A stretch of DNA of 64,000 nucleotides, from assembly GCA_030512295.1 (NCBI GenBank), contig JAULSR010000003.1, positions 868,001-932,000 of the forward strand, in the 5' to 3' direction. A program made the translations under genes and the position numbers. The stretch is from Bombardia bombarda. Its lineage: Eukaryota; Ascomycota; Sordariomycetes; Sordariales; Lasiosphaeriaceae. The notes beneath the pieces were generated by a model, which worked only from the letters and a program-made list of their open reading frames with translations, did no database searches and was not told where the DNA came from. Below are positions 1-12,655 of the stretch, one piece after another (position 1 is the stretch's first letter; every line of letters begins with the position of its first letter).

Positions 1-238
1 AAAGCAGAGGCTGCCAGGGAGAAGGGGGAAGGATGGTGTCGTTGACGTCGTTGGCGGGTGGTTCCGTGTTGCTGCCTCTGCCGTCGTTGGCGTACCTCGA
101 TCAGAACCGGTATTAAAGGGAAAGGGGTTTGATGATGTCCCAAGCCATGGTTCCCAGATCCGGGAGCTGTCAATCTTGCATGAAACTACTTCCAGACAGC
201 CAGGATCACTGACAGCTCGCCGCTTCGTCATTACCGCC

Positions 239-2449
<2,211 letters not shown>

Positions 2450-2729
2450 GTTAGTTGGTTGGGTTGGGACGGGTTGGGTTGGGTAGTTTGTTTGTCGGGT
2501 AGCTGGGGGTGTTGAAGGGGATGTGAGAGTGGGGTGGTGATGTTGAGATAATTAGTGATAATGGTAATGTTGATGCTGAGGTTGATGCGGAGGTTGACAT
2601 TCGTCTTGGTGTTATGTATGACCAGGTGGAGCGTAGAGATGGTTTTGGTTATTATTGTTATGAAATACGCAAGAGACTCCCAACCCTTTTATTACACCCG
2701 GTTGCTGATATTATATCGATCATCAACAT

Positions 2730-4135
2730 CTAACCTTTCACTAACTGCGGGCTAAAGCCACCCAGCTTGCATGTTCTGGATCGGTCATCATAATCCGGCC
2801 CTACTACTCCGCCCATGAAATCCGTGCTCTCCAGGCTTCTCTCGAGACCGTTCATCTCATCCTCGAGCTCATGCAACCGCCCCAACGCCTTCTTACAGCC
2901 CTCCATGTCCTCTGGCCCTGCAGCCCTCGCGCTTTCCACCCACTCGGTCACGAAGCCAATCACTCGCCCGTTCTTGCCCTTGGTGAGATAGTCCAGGAAC
3001 TTGTGGCCGATGTCATGCCGCTGTCACTACGCGCCAGGAGGATGATCTCAGGTCGAACCAACAACAGAATATCAACCACAACGTCAAACATATAAGCCTC
3101 AGGCATCTTCAAATTGGTAGAAGGACGGCCTCTTTCTCTCCTTGAAAGGCACATGCACCCACCGGCGGGGTAGCATTGGCTTCGCCTCCACCAGTCCATA
3201 CTTCATGGTATGCTCGTACATCTCCTCCCTGGTGTATTTGATCCTGTAATGCTGCGTCTTTTCCTCTTCCTTCTCCTCGCAGCCAAGGCAGAAGTATCCC
3301 CAGTCGGCCTGCCGGCCATTATCAACCAGAAACGGCGCGGTGATGATGCACATGAACCGCCGGGGTTCCTTCGTCATCTTGTCAGGGTTGGGCACGCCGT
3401 GGCTCGTTATGTCCGGAAAGACAGCCCGCCGGTCGAAGAGCTGATACCGCTTCACCGCCCGAAAGCCCCCGTCGCCGGCATAGCCAAAGGAGGTGCAGTA
3501 CCGTCCCGGCAGGCTCAGGACGCTCGGGAAATTCTCCGCGAGCAGCAGTTGGTGGCTGGTCTTGACATCGCGCTCGCCGGGCTTACGGTAGTAGCTCGAT
3601 GCGCGGTTGATCGTGAGGGGATAATACTCCAGGCGCTGCGTGTAGCAGAAGAAGCAGACGCGGCAGCAGGTGACGAGGTAGAGATGGTCGCCGAAGCGCT
3701 TACAGCCGTCGCATCGGCTTGTGTGGAGGGTTGCGTACAGCGTATTGAGGTCATAGGCGTCTGCCTGGAGGCTGATGATGGCCCGGATGATGTCGGGGCA
3801 GTGCTTGATGAGGGCGCGATACTGGGGAACTGAGTCCACGAGGTCCATGGCGCGGCGGCTCACGCGGCGGAAACGAGTCAGCGACGGGATGTCGGTGTAT
3901 TGCAGGACCTGGATGAGAATTTCTGCGGGGAGCTCGTCGAGCTGGCCGGCGGTATAACGCGCGGGGATGGACGAGGCATTGAATTGCCCGTTGTCGAGCC
4001 GGCAGCGTGTCACCAGGTGCGCATTGTCCAGATTGTTGTCCAGGATTCTTTGCTTTGTATAGACGGTGCGATCGGGTAGGTCAGGGTGCGTGTCCCAAAT
4101 CGCTTCGGGAATTGAAACCGTGTATCTTGGCGGCT
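2730..4135 (-). CDS. Fungal F-box domain protein
   Basis: The main open block (4013-3099) has a clear F-box near its N-terminus (LDELPAEILIQVLQYTDIPSLTRFRRVSRRAM), followed by a Cys-rich stretch (CDGCKRFG, CCRVCFFCYTQRLEYYPLTINRA) seen in a large fungal F-box family. Such proteins act as substrate adaptors of SCF ubiquitin ligases. The block has no ATG at its 5' end. The open frame continues upstream to a likely 3' splice site near 4135 (ctacag), so the first exon and start are unresolved. A stop after FYQFEDA probably does not end the protein: neighbouring frames continue plausibly (MFDVVVDILLLVRPEI, then HDIGHKFLDYLTKGKNGRVI and a coiled, Glu-rich tail to 2730). Joining them needs frame corrections or an unrecognised intron. 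Target unknown. Confidence 0.75.
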
Positions 4136-4147
4136 GTAGAGTTGGTC

Positions 4148-4272
4148 AGTGCAAGCTCAATAGTATTGGTGGTGCAAGGTCAATAGCACTGATGGTGCAA
4201 GGTCAATAGCACTGATGGTGCAAGGTCAATAGCACTGATGGTGCAAGGTCAATAGCACTGATGGTGCAAGGA
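4148..4272. repeat. 23-bp minisatellite, about five copies
   Basis: Tandem copies of a 23-bp unit (GATGGTGCAAGGTCAATAGCACT). Four are essentially identical, the first is degenerate and the last is partial. It lies directly upstream of the F-box open frame and at the 3' end of the AsaB-like remnant. Confidence 0.95.
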
Positions 4273-5477
4273 CGAATGTGTCACTGACAGCTTGATACTC
4301 CATTAACTCCATTTGTAGGTCGGGGGAGTTTGATGACTGGGTTGGAGAGAAGATTGGGAAGAATGGAGAATCCATATTGAAGATACTCCTATCTGAGGCG
4401 GCTGTGGACGGAAGGAAGACTGACCATGGATCCCTACCTTTTGAGGTAGTGAGAAAGTGCCCAGCTTTTTGTAGTGATTCAAAGAGCAGCAATTCAGGCG
4501 ATATCCTTTGGTTGTGATTTGTGAAGCTGCTGCAGGATGAGATTCTGACGGGGCTTTGCCCAAAGCTCCGCGCAAATAAAGGAACCATGGCTGGATTGAA
4601 CCGTGGCTGGATTGAACCGTGGCTGGATTGAGCCACGGCGAGATTGAATCGACGAGATCTGTGTCTGCGACGGGGTTTTTGTAGACTGTTTTCATGGGGC
4701 GCTAGATCTTTACATCGTGTTAGTAGGTACCTTAGGTATACGAGACAGCAGCAAACCCACGTTGATAATCTGCCACCTTCGCTTCATTGTCTCTTGTGCT
4801 TCGTCGGGATTAGGATATCTGTCCCGTAACCTGATGACGGCTCCAAGATATGATTGATCGACATGTGCGCGCCAAAGAGGGCCGCGCTTGGCGTTAAACT
4901 TTTCGAGCTTGCGGATTTTGTGGCCAAATGCGACGACGCGGACTGCGCCGGTGCTGATTTGTTGATATCATGAAGTATGTCAGCTTTGGATTAGATGTGG
5001 GTCACATCTTGGATTTTATGGTTGAAGGTTGATGTATGACCCGCTTTGGCTGAAGTAATGAGACATGGTGGAATTAGGGTTGTAAAGGACCAAAAATGGG
5101 TTAACAGTGTTGTGTCATCACGTACATCTCTTTCATCAGCTGCTCGCATTCGGGAAGATATTCTGCCCGGATCAGATCTGCATTGTGGAAATCCTTGAAT
5201 GATGTTTCATGGTCGCGATACCGAAAACCATGGCTGTCCAGAGCGTGGTTGGCTTCGGCACCCCTGGCGTCTTTGACTATAAAGGGAGAAGAGATCATGC
5301 GCCGCTTTTTCTTGGGGGCTGAAGGTTGACTTCAGAAGAGATTCGCTGGTGATGCGCAATAATGTTCAAAGACTTGCCTTTGAGCACCGCGGGAGGTATC
5401 AGTGGTGGTGGTGTATACCACTCGTCTGGGTCGGTAGCATAAAACACCTCCGTAACAATATCATGGCCCTTGCCCAT
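4230..5477 (-). pseudogene. AsaB/CmcJ-like (NvfI-type) oxygenase-family gene, broken
   Basis: Pieces in the right order recall the fungal AsaB/CmcJ-like family of non-heme-iron-type tailoring proteins. They are MGKGHDIVTEVFYATDPDEW and PPPLIPPAVLKG (from 5477), then VKDARG...ALDSHGFRYRDHETSFKDF and LIRAEYLPECEQLMKEM (to about 5120). Next come TGAVRVVAFGHKIRK, RAHVDQSYLGAVIRLRDRYP and RRWQIIN (about 4965-4770). Last are RPMKTVYKNPVADTDLVDS (from about 4705) and NHNQRISPELLLFES (about 4500). Plausible GT/AG borders separate some pieces (gtacgtgatg near 5130; ctag at about 4702). The last part is disrupted by 16-bp repeats reading SHGSIQP and by frame changes, and the expected C-terminus is not found. 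I read it as a decayed gene. It could be a multi-exon gene with a diverged 3' end. Confidence 0.5.
4588..4638. repeat. 16-bp tandem repeat, three copies
   Basis: Three near-identical copies of a unit like GTGGCTGGATTGAACC. Read on the minus strand they encode the repeated SSHGSIQP-like segment in the AsaB-like remnant. Confidence 0.8.
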
Positions 5478-6166
5478 GATTCCGTCCGATGCGTCTAGTG
5501 AATAGCTAACAACACACCATTTCTGTGGATAATAGCTCTAGCTAAATCAGGAACGAACTTGAATGGGATTTTTGCTTCTCGCGTTGACAATAAATCTTCG
5601 AGGTCATCCTTGGCATCCAAGTATTATGGTTGCTGTGCAGATCTTGCCAGTAGAGTCGTTGGTTGGCTCGAGGTTGGTATGTTGATGTTTATTGGTCGCT
5701 TTTCCCTTGTATAAAGTCCACAGTCTGTCAGTAAACTGTGCTGCATTTGGTCAATGGCCCGGAGTGACTCATCCGGTGATCGGATTGGGGACTTAACGTT
5801 GGGGTGGGATTCGGGCTACATATCCATTATGTGAGCAGGTGCTGCTGACTCGCCACAGTAAAGTATCAACCCGGATAAACGCGTTGATAATCGAAAACAA
5901 TGACAAATTGAAAGAATGTTGGAGAGTGAAGGGGAATTAAAGGTATTTGGTACTTGATGCAAAAAATCGTGATCCAATTTGACCATCTATAAGTGATTCT
6001 GCTGTATCCTGCATCTTACGGTACTGATAGCAACCATTACCGTAGGAGGTAGTATCTCTCGCCCCAATACCTGTGTTATTCAACGTTCAATCCTTCGTAC
6101 GAATAGAAATCCTTCGCTCCGCCGCCGCACCCCCATGGGGATATTGGCCACACTTGACACCTTGTT
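5478..6166. other. Intergenic, no gene seen
   Basis: About 690 bp between the AsaB-like remnant and the 2EXR gene. No ORF with coding character and no RNA gene was recognised. It must contain the 5' flank of the remnant and the 3' flank of the 2EXR gene. Confidence 0.6.
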
Positions 6167-7138
6167 TCATGCTAGCTCGACATGTTTGACAGATGCGACA
6201 GGGAAATGTTGTTCGTTGCGATAATGTGTAAGTACACGCATACCACTGATTATCCTTCTCATCGAGTCTGTGATGGCAATTCTTTGATTAGCAATAAGGT
6301 CGAGGTCTCTGCCCATGAAACAGCATAACGCGCACGAGGCGTCGTATTCCTTCAATTTTCCTTTGAAAAACCCATGATGAGCGTCGGCGTGTGCGAGGCG
6401 ATGACTCCATGTATCTGCCTTGAACTTGTGACTGACACAGTACCAGTCGACAAGTGATGGGCTGCCAAAAAGGAGTTGCTTGTCATTCCACCGGAGAACG
6501 ATGTCAACGCCAGGATCAATGAAAACGCGCCCTAGAGGAGGGTTAACCGGCATGGTCGGAGGCAGCAGAAAGAGATCTTGCAGGCGCGGAAAACATGCTA
6601 TCAGGCGAAGCAGTCCTCCAAGTCTGTTGTAAGTGACCCAATCTCTCGGTGACGGTTCATTAGACCATTGGAACGTCATTAAGCGGTTGGCGACGATGGC
6701 GAGACGCTTCACTTCGCGCAAGCAAGAATCCATAAGAAGCGTGGTCAGCATCGTGTCGGGAATTTGCTGAAGGGTATTGAAGATGTTCTCCGAAACGTCA
6801 AGGGCCACAACGTCTTGGTCGAGATCGCATCGTAGTAGACCTCCGTCAAGACGGAGGGAGTGAGGCAAGAATGTTCTAAGCCGTAAGAGCTCGGTACGTG
6901 ACTCAACACAAGCCTCGAGCAAGGCGCGTGTCTCTCTAGTCGAGTCCTCCAGGAGGGACGTCTTCAAGGCTTCCAGGCGTGGTTCGGAGGGGTTTTGTTT
7001 GGAAGCGTAAAGCTCAGCTCGGAGGTGGTAGACTCTGCCGCCTTTGCATGCCCAAGCCGCTGCATGCCTCCAGATCTTGACCCGCAGCTCGGCTGGCAGC
7101 AGCGGAAATAGGGTGAAGTCGAGGGTTGCGAGGGCCAT
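6167..7138 (-). CDS. 2EXR domain protein
   Basis: Single-exon 323-residue protein starting at the ATG at 7138. Residues 6-60 match the fungal 2EXR domain: FTLFPLLPAELRVKIWRHAA, then a conserved Arg/Thr-rich helix (LLEACVESRTELL, residues 72-85) and a block giving DLDQDVVALD. This F-box-like family is expanded in Pezizomycotina and its function is unknown; no catalytic residues are expected. Leu-rich helices follow. The gene is divergent from the SDR gene at 7642 across a 503-bp gap. TATTTATA on its coding strand at about 7212-7219 lies roughly 75 bp before the ATG and could be a TATA box. Confidence 0.85.
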   Translation of the reverse strand: MALATLDFTLFPLLPAELRVKIWRHAAAWACKGGRVYHLRAELYASKQNPSEPRLEALKTSLLEDSTRETRALLEACVESRTELLRLRTFLPHSLRLDGGLLRCDLDQDVVALDVSENIFNTLQQIPDTMLTTLLMDSCLREVKRLAIVANRLMTFQWSNEPSPRDWVTYNRLGGLLRLIACFPRLQDLFLLPPTMPVNPPLGRVFIDPGVDIVLRWNDKQLLFGSPSLVDWYCVSHKFKADTWSHRLAHADAHHGFFKGKLKEYDASCALCCFMGRDLDLIANQRIAITDSMRRIISGMRVLTHYRNEQHFPVASVKHVELA

Positions 7139-7641
7139 GGTAGACAGTTTACGGTGCTTGCTCGGTTGTAGGGCGGTGTCGTCCTGTGTTTGTTGGGCCC
7201 AGAGGCGAGGTATAAATAGTTGAACTATCCATTCTGGCTTTGAGCAATGCTGTGTAAATGATGGCTATAGGTATCGATGGCGGGGTTTAGAAGGAGTGCA
7301 GTGGGCTAGTAGGTAAGGCGGCCATGACATTCTGGTGTGTCAGAGTTGGTAGTTGATGGGGGAATGAATTGAGGCTACATTGCCTAAATTCAGTCCGCAA
7401 TTTCGGAGACCAGCCCGCCAGACAGCTCACCCTGGGCGTTCCTGCTTTGCCTGCCACCCTGTGCCTGCCACGGTCCATGACTAGGGACAAAACTGGCAGT
7501 TACGTCAGGGCTTGGCACCTGGCCTGTCACTTCCATCCACCTTTTCGCCATTTCTCCACGACAACATTAACTGGAAGGTGCCACTTGCAGCCCCGCTGCC
7601 TCCAAACCGACACTCCAACGAACCTGCCCTCCACGCCCAAC
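7139..7641. promoter_or_regulatory. Shared divergent promoter region (2EXR / SDR)
   Basis: A 503-bp gap between two genes transcribed away from each other. It holds TATAAATAG at 7211-7219 (TATTTATA in the other direction, about 75 bp from the 2EXR start). Pyrimidine-rich stretches precede the SDR start. The role is inferred from gene orientation only. Confidence 0.45.
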
Positions 7642-8444
7642 ATGAAAGTCATCGTCACAGGCGCGACTGGCCTTGTCGGCAGCGCACTCGTGCGACAATG
7701 CATCGCCAACCAAGCCATCACCCACGTCTTCATCCTCTCTCGCAAACCCTTGCCTGAGTCAACCACGAGCAATCCCAAGGTCACCCTGATCATACACAAT
7801 AACTTTGCGACATACCCGTCCGCCCTCCTGGATCAGCTTGCCGGAGCCGAGGGCTGCCTGTGGTCTGTGACACCATCCATGAGCCATGAATCTCCCGCTC
7901 GTGTGCTGACAGTCAGTTACACAACAGGGCAATTGGCGGCAAGGTGAGCGACTTCAATTTCGACGTCGACACGTGCAGGAAAGTCTCGATTGACTACACA
8001 CTGGCTGCCGCACGAGCCTTCATTGCCCATCTCGCCCCCCAGTTGCCAGAGGGTCGAAAGTTTCGGTTCGTCTTTTGCAGCGGCAAGTATGCAGAATGGG
8101 ATCAACAGAAGCCACTGCATTTTCTTGCAGACACCCGTCGTATCAAGGTGCGTCACCGGTCCTCATCCCCTCTATTGACCAGCTTGGACATGACCAATCT
8201 TTTATGACAGGGTCAAGTCGAGCAACAGCTGTGTGAACTAGCCGACGACAGCAACAACCGTTTCGAGGTTTACTGTCCCCGACCTAGCGGCATACACCCC
8301 CCTGATGTTGGCCTTGCGACTAGGCTTGTTGGAAAGATGTACGCGGCAATCCCCTCCGACCATCTTGCCAAAGCGATGGTGCATATGGTCCTCGAGGGAT
8401 ATGACAAAAGAATCATCGAGAACGATGAGTTATGGAAGATATAA
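7642..8444 (+). CDS. NAD(P)-binding Rossmann-fold (atypical SDR) protein
   Basis: Three exons: 7642-7862, 7928-8147 and 8211-8444, giving 224 residues with all phases consistent. The N-terminus MKVIVTGATGLVGSALVRQC carries the GxTGxxG dinucleotide-binding loop of atypical short-chain dehydrogenases. Later blocks are EGCLWAIGGKVSDF, VSIDYTLAAARAF, FRFVFCSGKYAEWDQ and FEVYCPRPSGI. This matches a small fungal family of single-domain NAD(P)-binding proteins annotated only by fold. No classical YxxxK pair is obvious, so catalysis is uncertain. Intron 1 uses GTCTGT...ACAG and intron 2 GTGCGT...ACAG. Confidence 0.85.
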
Positions 8445-8813
8445 CGGTATGAAAGTACTAGGAGTACGAACATCCTCGCAAAGTGTACGGTGGATAGTGT
8501 ATGAGAAGAGGAGGATGATGGCTCGATTGGTGAATGATAAGAAACCAAGATCCGTGATGTATTCTTGGATAACAAAACACTCGTCAGTCACTAAAAGTAG
8601 TAATTGTCTAGCCATATATCCATAACCACACCCTGAACAAAGTTTGATAAGGAATGATCAAGATATATCTGGTAGGCGGAGATCATTCGTCTCGAAAGAC
8701 TCCACCAATCAGCACCCTAGCGAAAAGAAAAGTAATATACACTACATCTAGCATCTTGAGAGATCAATATGGCGTGACATCCCAACGTTGGAACTACATG
8801 AGGTAAACCCCAC
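8445..8813. other. Intergenic between convergent genes
   Basis: About 370 bp between two convergent genes. It should hold both 3' UTRs. No other feature was recognised. Confidence 0.6.
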
Positions 8814-11800
8814 CTACTCCTCCACATTGAACTCCTCCACCACACTCCTCGGCTTCACAAACGTCCCCAACGGCTGATATTCTAAATGCTCAAACCCAAA
8901 CGCCTTAGGCCCTCCCAGCTCAATACCCCTCGCCGTGCCCGTCCACTTATCAGACGCAGCAATCCCCAGCACAACAACCAGCAAACCATATCTATATTCT
9001 GGCGTTCCCACCGCCTCGCCGTTCTGCGCATCAATAACAGAAATCAGATCCGGCACAATAGCCAGGACATCCTCCTGCCTCTCCAACTCCCCATCTTCAC
9101 CCCCCTCCAAATCCGAATCCGCAATCCTAACCGCCGCGATATTCTCATTCTTGAACGGTATCTTGATCCTCCTTCCCCCGAACCCCCCCCGGTCCCCATC
9201 AACACCCCCTTCAATCACACACTCCCCAAAAACATACCCCCCCTCAACATCCTCCTAACCCCCACAATCTTCCCCTTAAACAACACCCTCGCCGCCCCCC
9301 TCCCGCCCACCTCCTCCACAATCATCTCCGCCACCTCATCAACCCTATTCTCCCCCCTCGCCCTCGCCACCGCCCGCCCGATCCTCCACGCCTGGCTGAT
9401 CGTATTCCCCACCACCCACCGCTTCATCTCGTCCCCCTTCACCGGCGGGTCCGCACAGCCCACCTGCGACCCCATCTCGCTCAGCGCCACCCGCATGATA
9501 CGCTCCACCGCCAGGTCACTCACGGCCTTGGGCATCACCACGACATTCCCATTCCCGTCCGCGATCGCGATGGGCGACCAGATCGGACTCCGCTCGTCAA
9601 ACACCACGGGCGTAGTCTGCCACTTGGTCGGGTACGCGCGGCCCATCCAGTCGCCGTCGACGCAGGGTATGTCCATGTTGCTGCTGGCCGCGAGCGACAT
9701 GCCCTGCAGACCATTGCCGCCGCCGATCTCGAGCGCGATCATGTGCGTCGCGCGGATGGACTCGGGGAGGAGCTTGTAGAGCTCCGTCTGCGCCTGCATC
9801 ATCTCGTCGCCTTGGAGCTTCTCGATGGAGACGGTGGGCGAGCCGGCGCCGCACCCGCAGCCGACGGCGGCGTCGTCGGGCACGTCGAGGGGGTCGACGA
9901 CGCGCACGACGGCGCCGGCGCGCAGGAGCTGGCGCAGGAGGATCATGGCGCCGTAGGGGAGCCGCCGCCGCCGGTGCCGAGGATATAGCAGCCGGTGGAG
10001 ATCCAGAGGAGGTCGGTCTCGGAGATGTACCAGGTGCGGGAGCAGACGGTAGGGCAGTAGGTTGAGATGTCGAGGGGGGCTGTGGGGGGTTGGGGGCGGG
10101 GAGGGGGAGGGGGAGGGAGTTGTTGTGGTGGTTGAGGAAGAGGAGTCGGGCTCGGATTGTTCGATGTCTTGCTCCGAGGTTGGGTCGGTGGTATCGGGGG
10201 CGAGGTCGGTACGGGAGAAGTCGAAATCTCCGGCCGCGCGGACGATGAAGCGGGTTTTGTTGGCGATGTACTGGGGAGAAATCAGGATGTTGAGACATAA
10301 ACATGTGGAGAGGGGTGAATAGGGTGGTGCTTACCGCCAGTGGAAGTTCCTCCATTTCAACAACCTTGGCCGACTCTGGCGTCGCTCCAGCTGTGATTGC
10401 CTTTTGTATCGCCTCCTTGGAGATCTCTTCTAGCAGCTGCTTCGCCGTCTTGGTCTCGGTCGACCTGACGGTATCCACGACGGCGCTGACTCCGGCAGTC
10501 GCTGCGCCAATGGCGTTGGCAACAGCGGACCACTCTGGTTTGAGCACCTTGCTCGCTCCTTTGAGGTTAGTTGGGGCAATAATAGCACCACCCCCGACCA
10601 GGATAACAGGAAGATCCTCGGGTGAGGTCTTCATGACATCGATTGCATTCTCCAGCTTCTGTCTGATGATGGTTTTGAATGTGGCGAGCTCCTCGTCAGT
10701 CAAGGCGCCCTTGACGAGCTCGGGATTGCCGATCTTGAGACTGGGGTCGGCGAGCACAGTGCAGTCGGTCGCTGTCAGGATCTTGCCACCGAAGATGATC
10801 GAGTCTTTGGTCAGCCTGTAGCCCACACTGTCCGGTCCAACTGTCATGGCGTGGTCCGAGTCTCCTTTTCTGACGATGGACCCGCCGCCGAGGCCGATGC
10901 TTTTGATGTCGGGGCAAGAGAAGTTCTGGAGTAGAGTGATGTCAGCACCAGAGAGACTTCAAAAAGACCATCTTAACACAACATACCATCCTCACTCCCG
11001 CCAGCTCACTATACGCCGCCTGCTGTCTAGGAAACCCATTCGCCAACAACAATCCCACATCAGTCGTAGTCCCCCCAATATCCACCACCATCATCGCCTC
11101 CCCCTCCCCTTCCTCCCCCTTCCTCCCCCCATCCTGCACAAGAAACGCCGCCCCCCGCATACTATTCGTCGGCCCGCTCGAGAAAGTCCTGATCGGCAAC
11201 CTCGCCGCCATCTCCGCCGACAAGATGGTCCCGTCATTCTGCGTCACAAACACCGGACACGTCAGCCCCATCCTCCTCACCCCCTCTTCAAACCCCCGTA
11301 TCGTCCGTCTCGCATAGCTGAGTATACTCGCATTCAATATCGCCGCGTTCTCCCTCTCCAAGAACCCCAGATTCGCCACCTCCTTTGAACATACCACATC
11401 CACACTTCCGTCCATCTCCTCCCGTATGATCTCCGCCGCGCGCTCCTCCTGCTTATACCGCACCGTATCAATCGGGCTGAACACCCCGTTCACCACCACG
11501 CTTGTGATCGCCCTGCTGCCCTTGCCATCCCCATTCTCGAGAGTCTGTTGGTTAAGCGCGCGTATCTCGGCACACTTCCCCCTGATCTCGTCCTCGTCAA
11601 TCGCCCCGATCAGACTCCCGTCGACCTCCAGGCCGCCCTTGACTAGGGCAAAGTAGCCGAGGACCAGCGCGCGCATGTCGTCGGGCCAGTCGACGCATGG
11701 CGGCGCGTGCTTGGAGAAGGGCCCGCAGAGGCGGATGACGGCGACGCGCGAGAGGCGGCGGGCGTCGCGCTCGACGACGGCGTTGACGAAGGCGGTGGTG

Positions 11801-12051
11801 CCGATGGTGACGGAGGCGATGGAGGTTGGGGGGACGGCTGTGAATGAGGGGGATGAGGAGGAGGCGAGCAGGGCGGTGATGGCGCGGTTGATGCTCGTGC
11901 TGGGGTTGGCGGTCGTGGGCGACTTGTGCCACGAGATGATGCCCTTGGAGGGGCTGGCGGCGAGGGAGGGGTCGAGCAGGACGCCGTCGGTGTTGGTGCC
12001 GCCAACGTCGACGCCGATGCGGAGGTGGCGGGGCCGGGAGGGGGTGGACAT
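8814..12051 (-). CDS. Hydantoinase A/oxoprolinase-DUF917 fusion protein
   Basis: About 1,000 residues in at least three exons (12051-10987, 10925-10335, 10270 down to 8814), with introns at 10926-10986 and 10271-10334. The N-terminal half is hydantoinase/oxoprolinase (ASKHA fold): GVDVGGTNTDGVLLD near residue 12, GTTAFVNAVVERD, VDIGGTTTDVGLLL, then GLGGGSIV. These enzymes hydrolyse cyclic imides such as hydantoin or 5-oxoproline using ATP. The C-terminal half is DUF917: ISTGCYILGTGGGGSP, VDGDWMGRAYPTKW, VLAIVPDLISVIDA and GTPEYRYGLLVVVLGI. The frame breaks at G4 (9956-9959) and C7 (9237-9243). One extra base in each restores GGGGSPYGAM and RGGYVFGECVIEGG. A further frame change near 10080 could be a third intron (CCCACAG acceptor) or another C-run error. 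Substrate unknown. Confidence 0.88.
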
Positions 12052-12390
12052 GGTGGTGATTGGGTTATTTGGTGGTTGCGCTGCGGCTTGTTTGAAAGTG
12101 TAAGATGCCTAGACTAGATGTCTGTTGTCGGTGATGTCTTGTTTTGGGTTATGTTACCGGAATACGCGGGATTGTTGCAAGCGCTCAATTTTGCTTAGGG
12201 TGACTGCGAATGGATGTTAGAAGTCCACATGGATTGTGTGACCAGCTCCACGAGAAAGAGGAGTAATCCAAACGGGGATGTCTGGCAACAATCCCACTGG
12301 TTCTGGTAGCGTTTTCCATGTCGTGATACCCACTATTGTCGATCTGATAAACAACCCCGCAGATCTGATAAGAAATGCCCCGCAGTCAGG
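12052..12390. promoter_or_regulatory. Upstream region of the hydantoinase gene
   Basis: About 340 bp 5' of the hydantoinase ATG, ending at the transposase remnant. No specific element was recognised; the promoter role is inferred from position. Confidence 0.35.
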
Positions 12391-12655
12391 GGTGGACCGC
12401 TACGAACGACTGAACAAAAGGTGAGAGGAACATAGAAATTTAAGATTCCGACCAACAGCAACCAAAAGATGACTCAACAGTACCATAGAGTCTAAGGACC
12501 AGATCCTCGAAGGCATAATTAAGCCTTGGCTCAATGAGGGCCAAGCTTCATACTCGAAGAGGACGGCGATTCAGGGCATGGCCCGCGGGGTAACAACATC
12601 GTCAAGAACGCTGGATACTTGATCTTTGAGCCGGAGAATGCCCCGGCATCGGTAA
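12391..12655 (+). mobile_element. Tc1/mariner-like DDE transposase remnant
   Basis: Two short stretches in adjacent frames read ESKDQILEGIIKPWLNEG and FILEEDGDSGHGPRGNNIVK. The LEEDGDSGHG block is typical of the DDE endonuclease domain of fungal Tc1-like transposases, preceded there by a segment on the pattern of IL..IVKPWL. The two halves are offset by one base and nothing beyond about 12655 continues the domain (the expected later PDLxPIE motif is absent). No terminal inverted repeats were found. I read it as a short, inactive relic. Confidence 0.55.
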
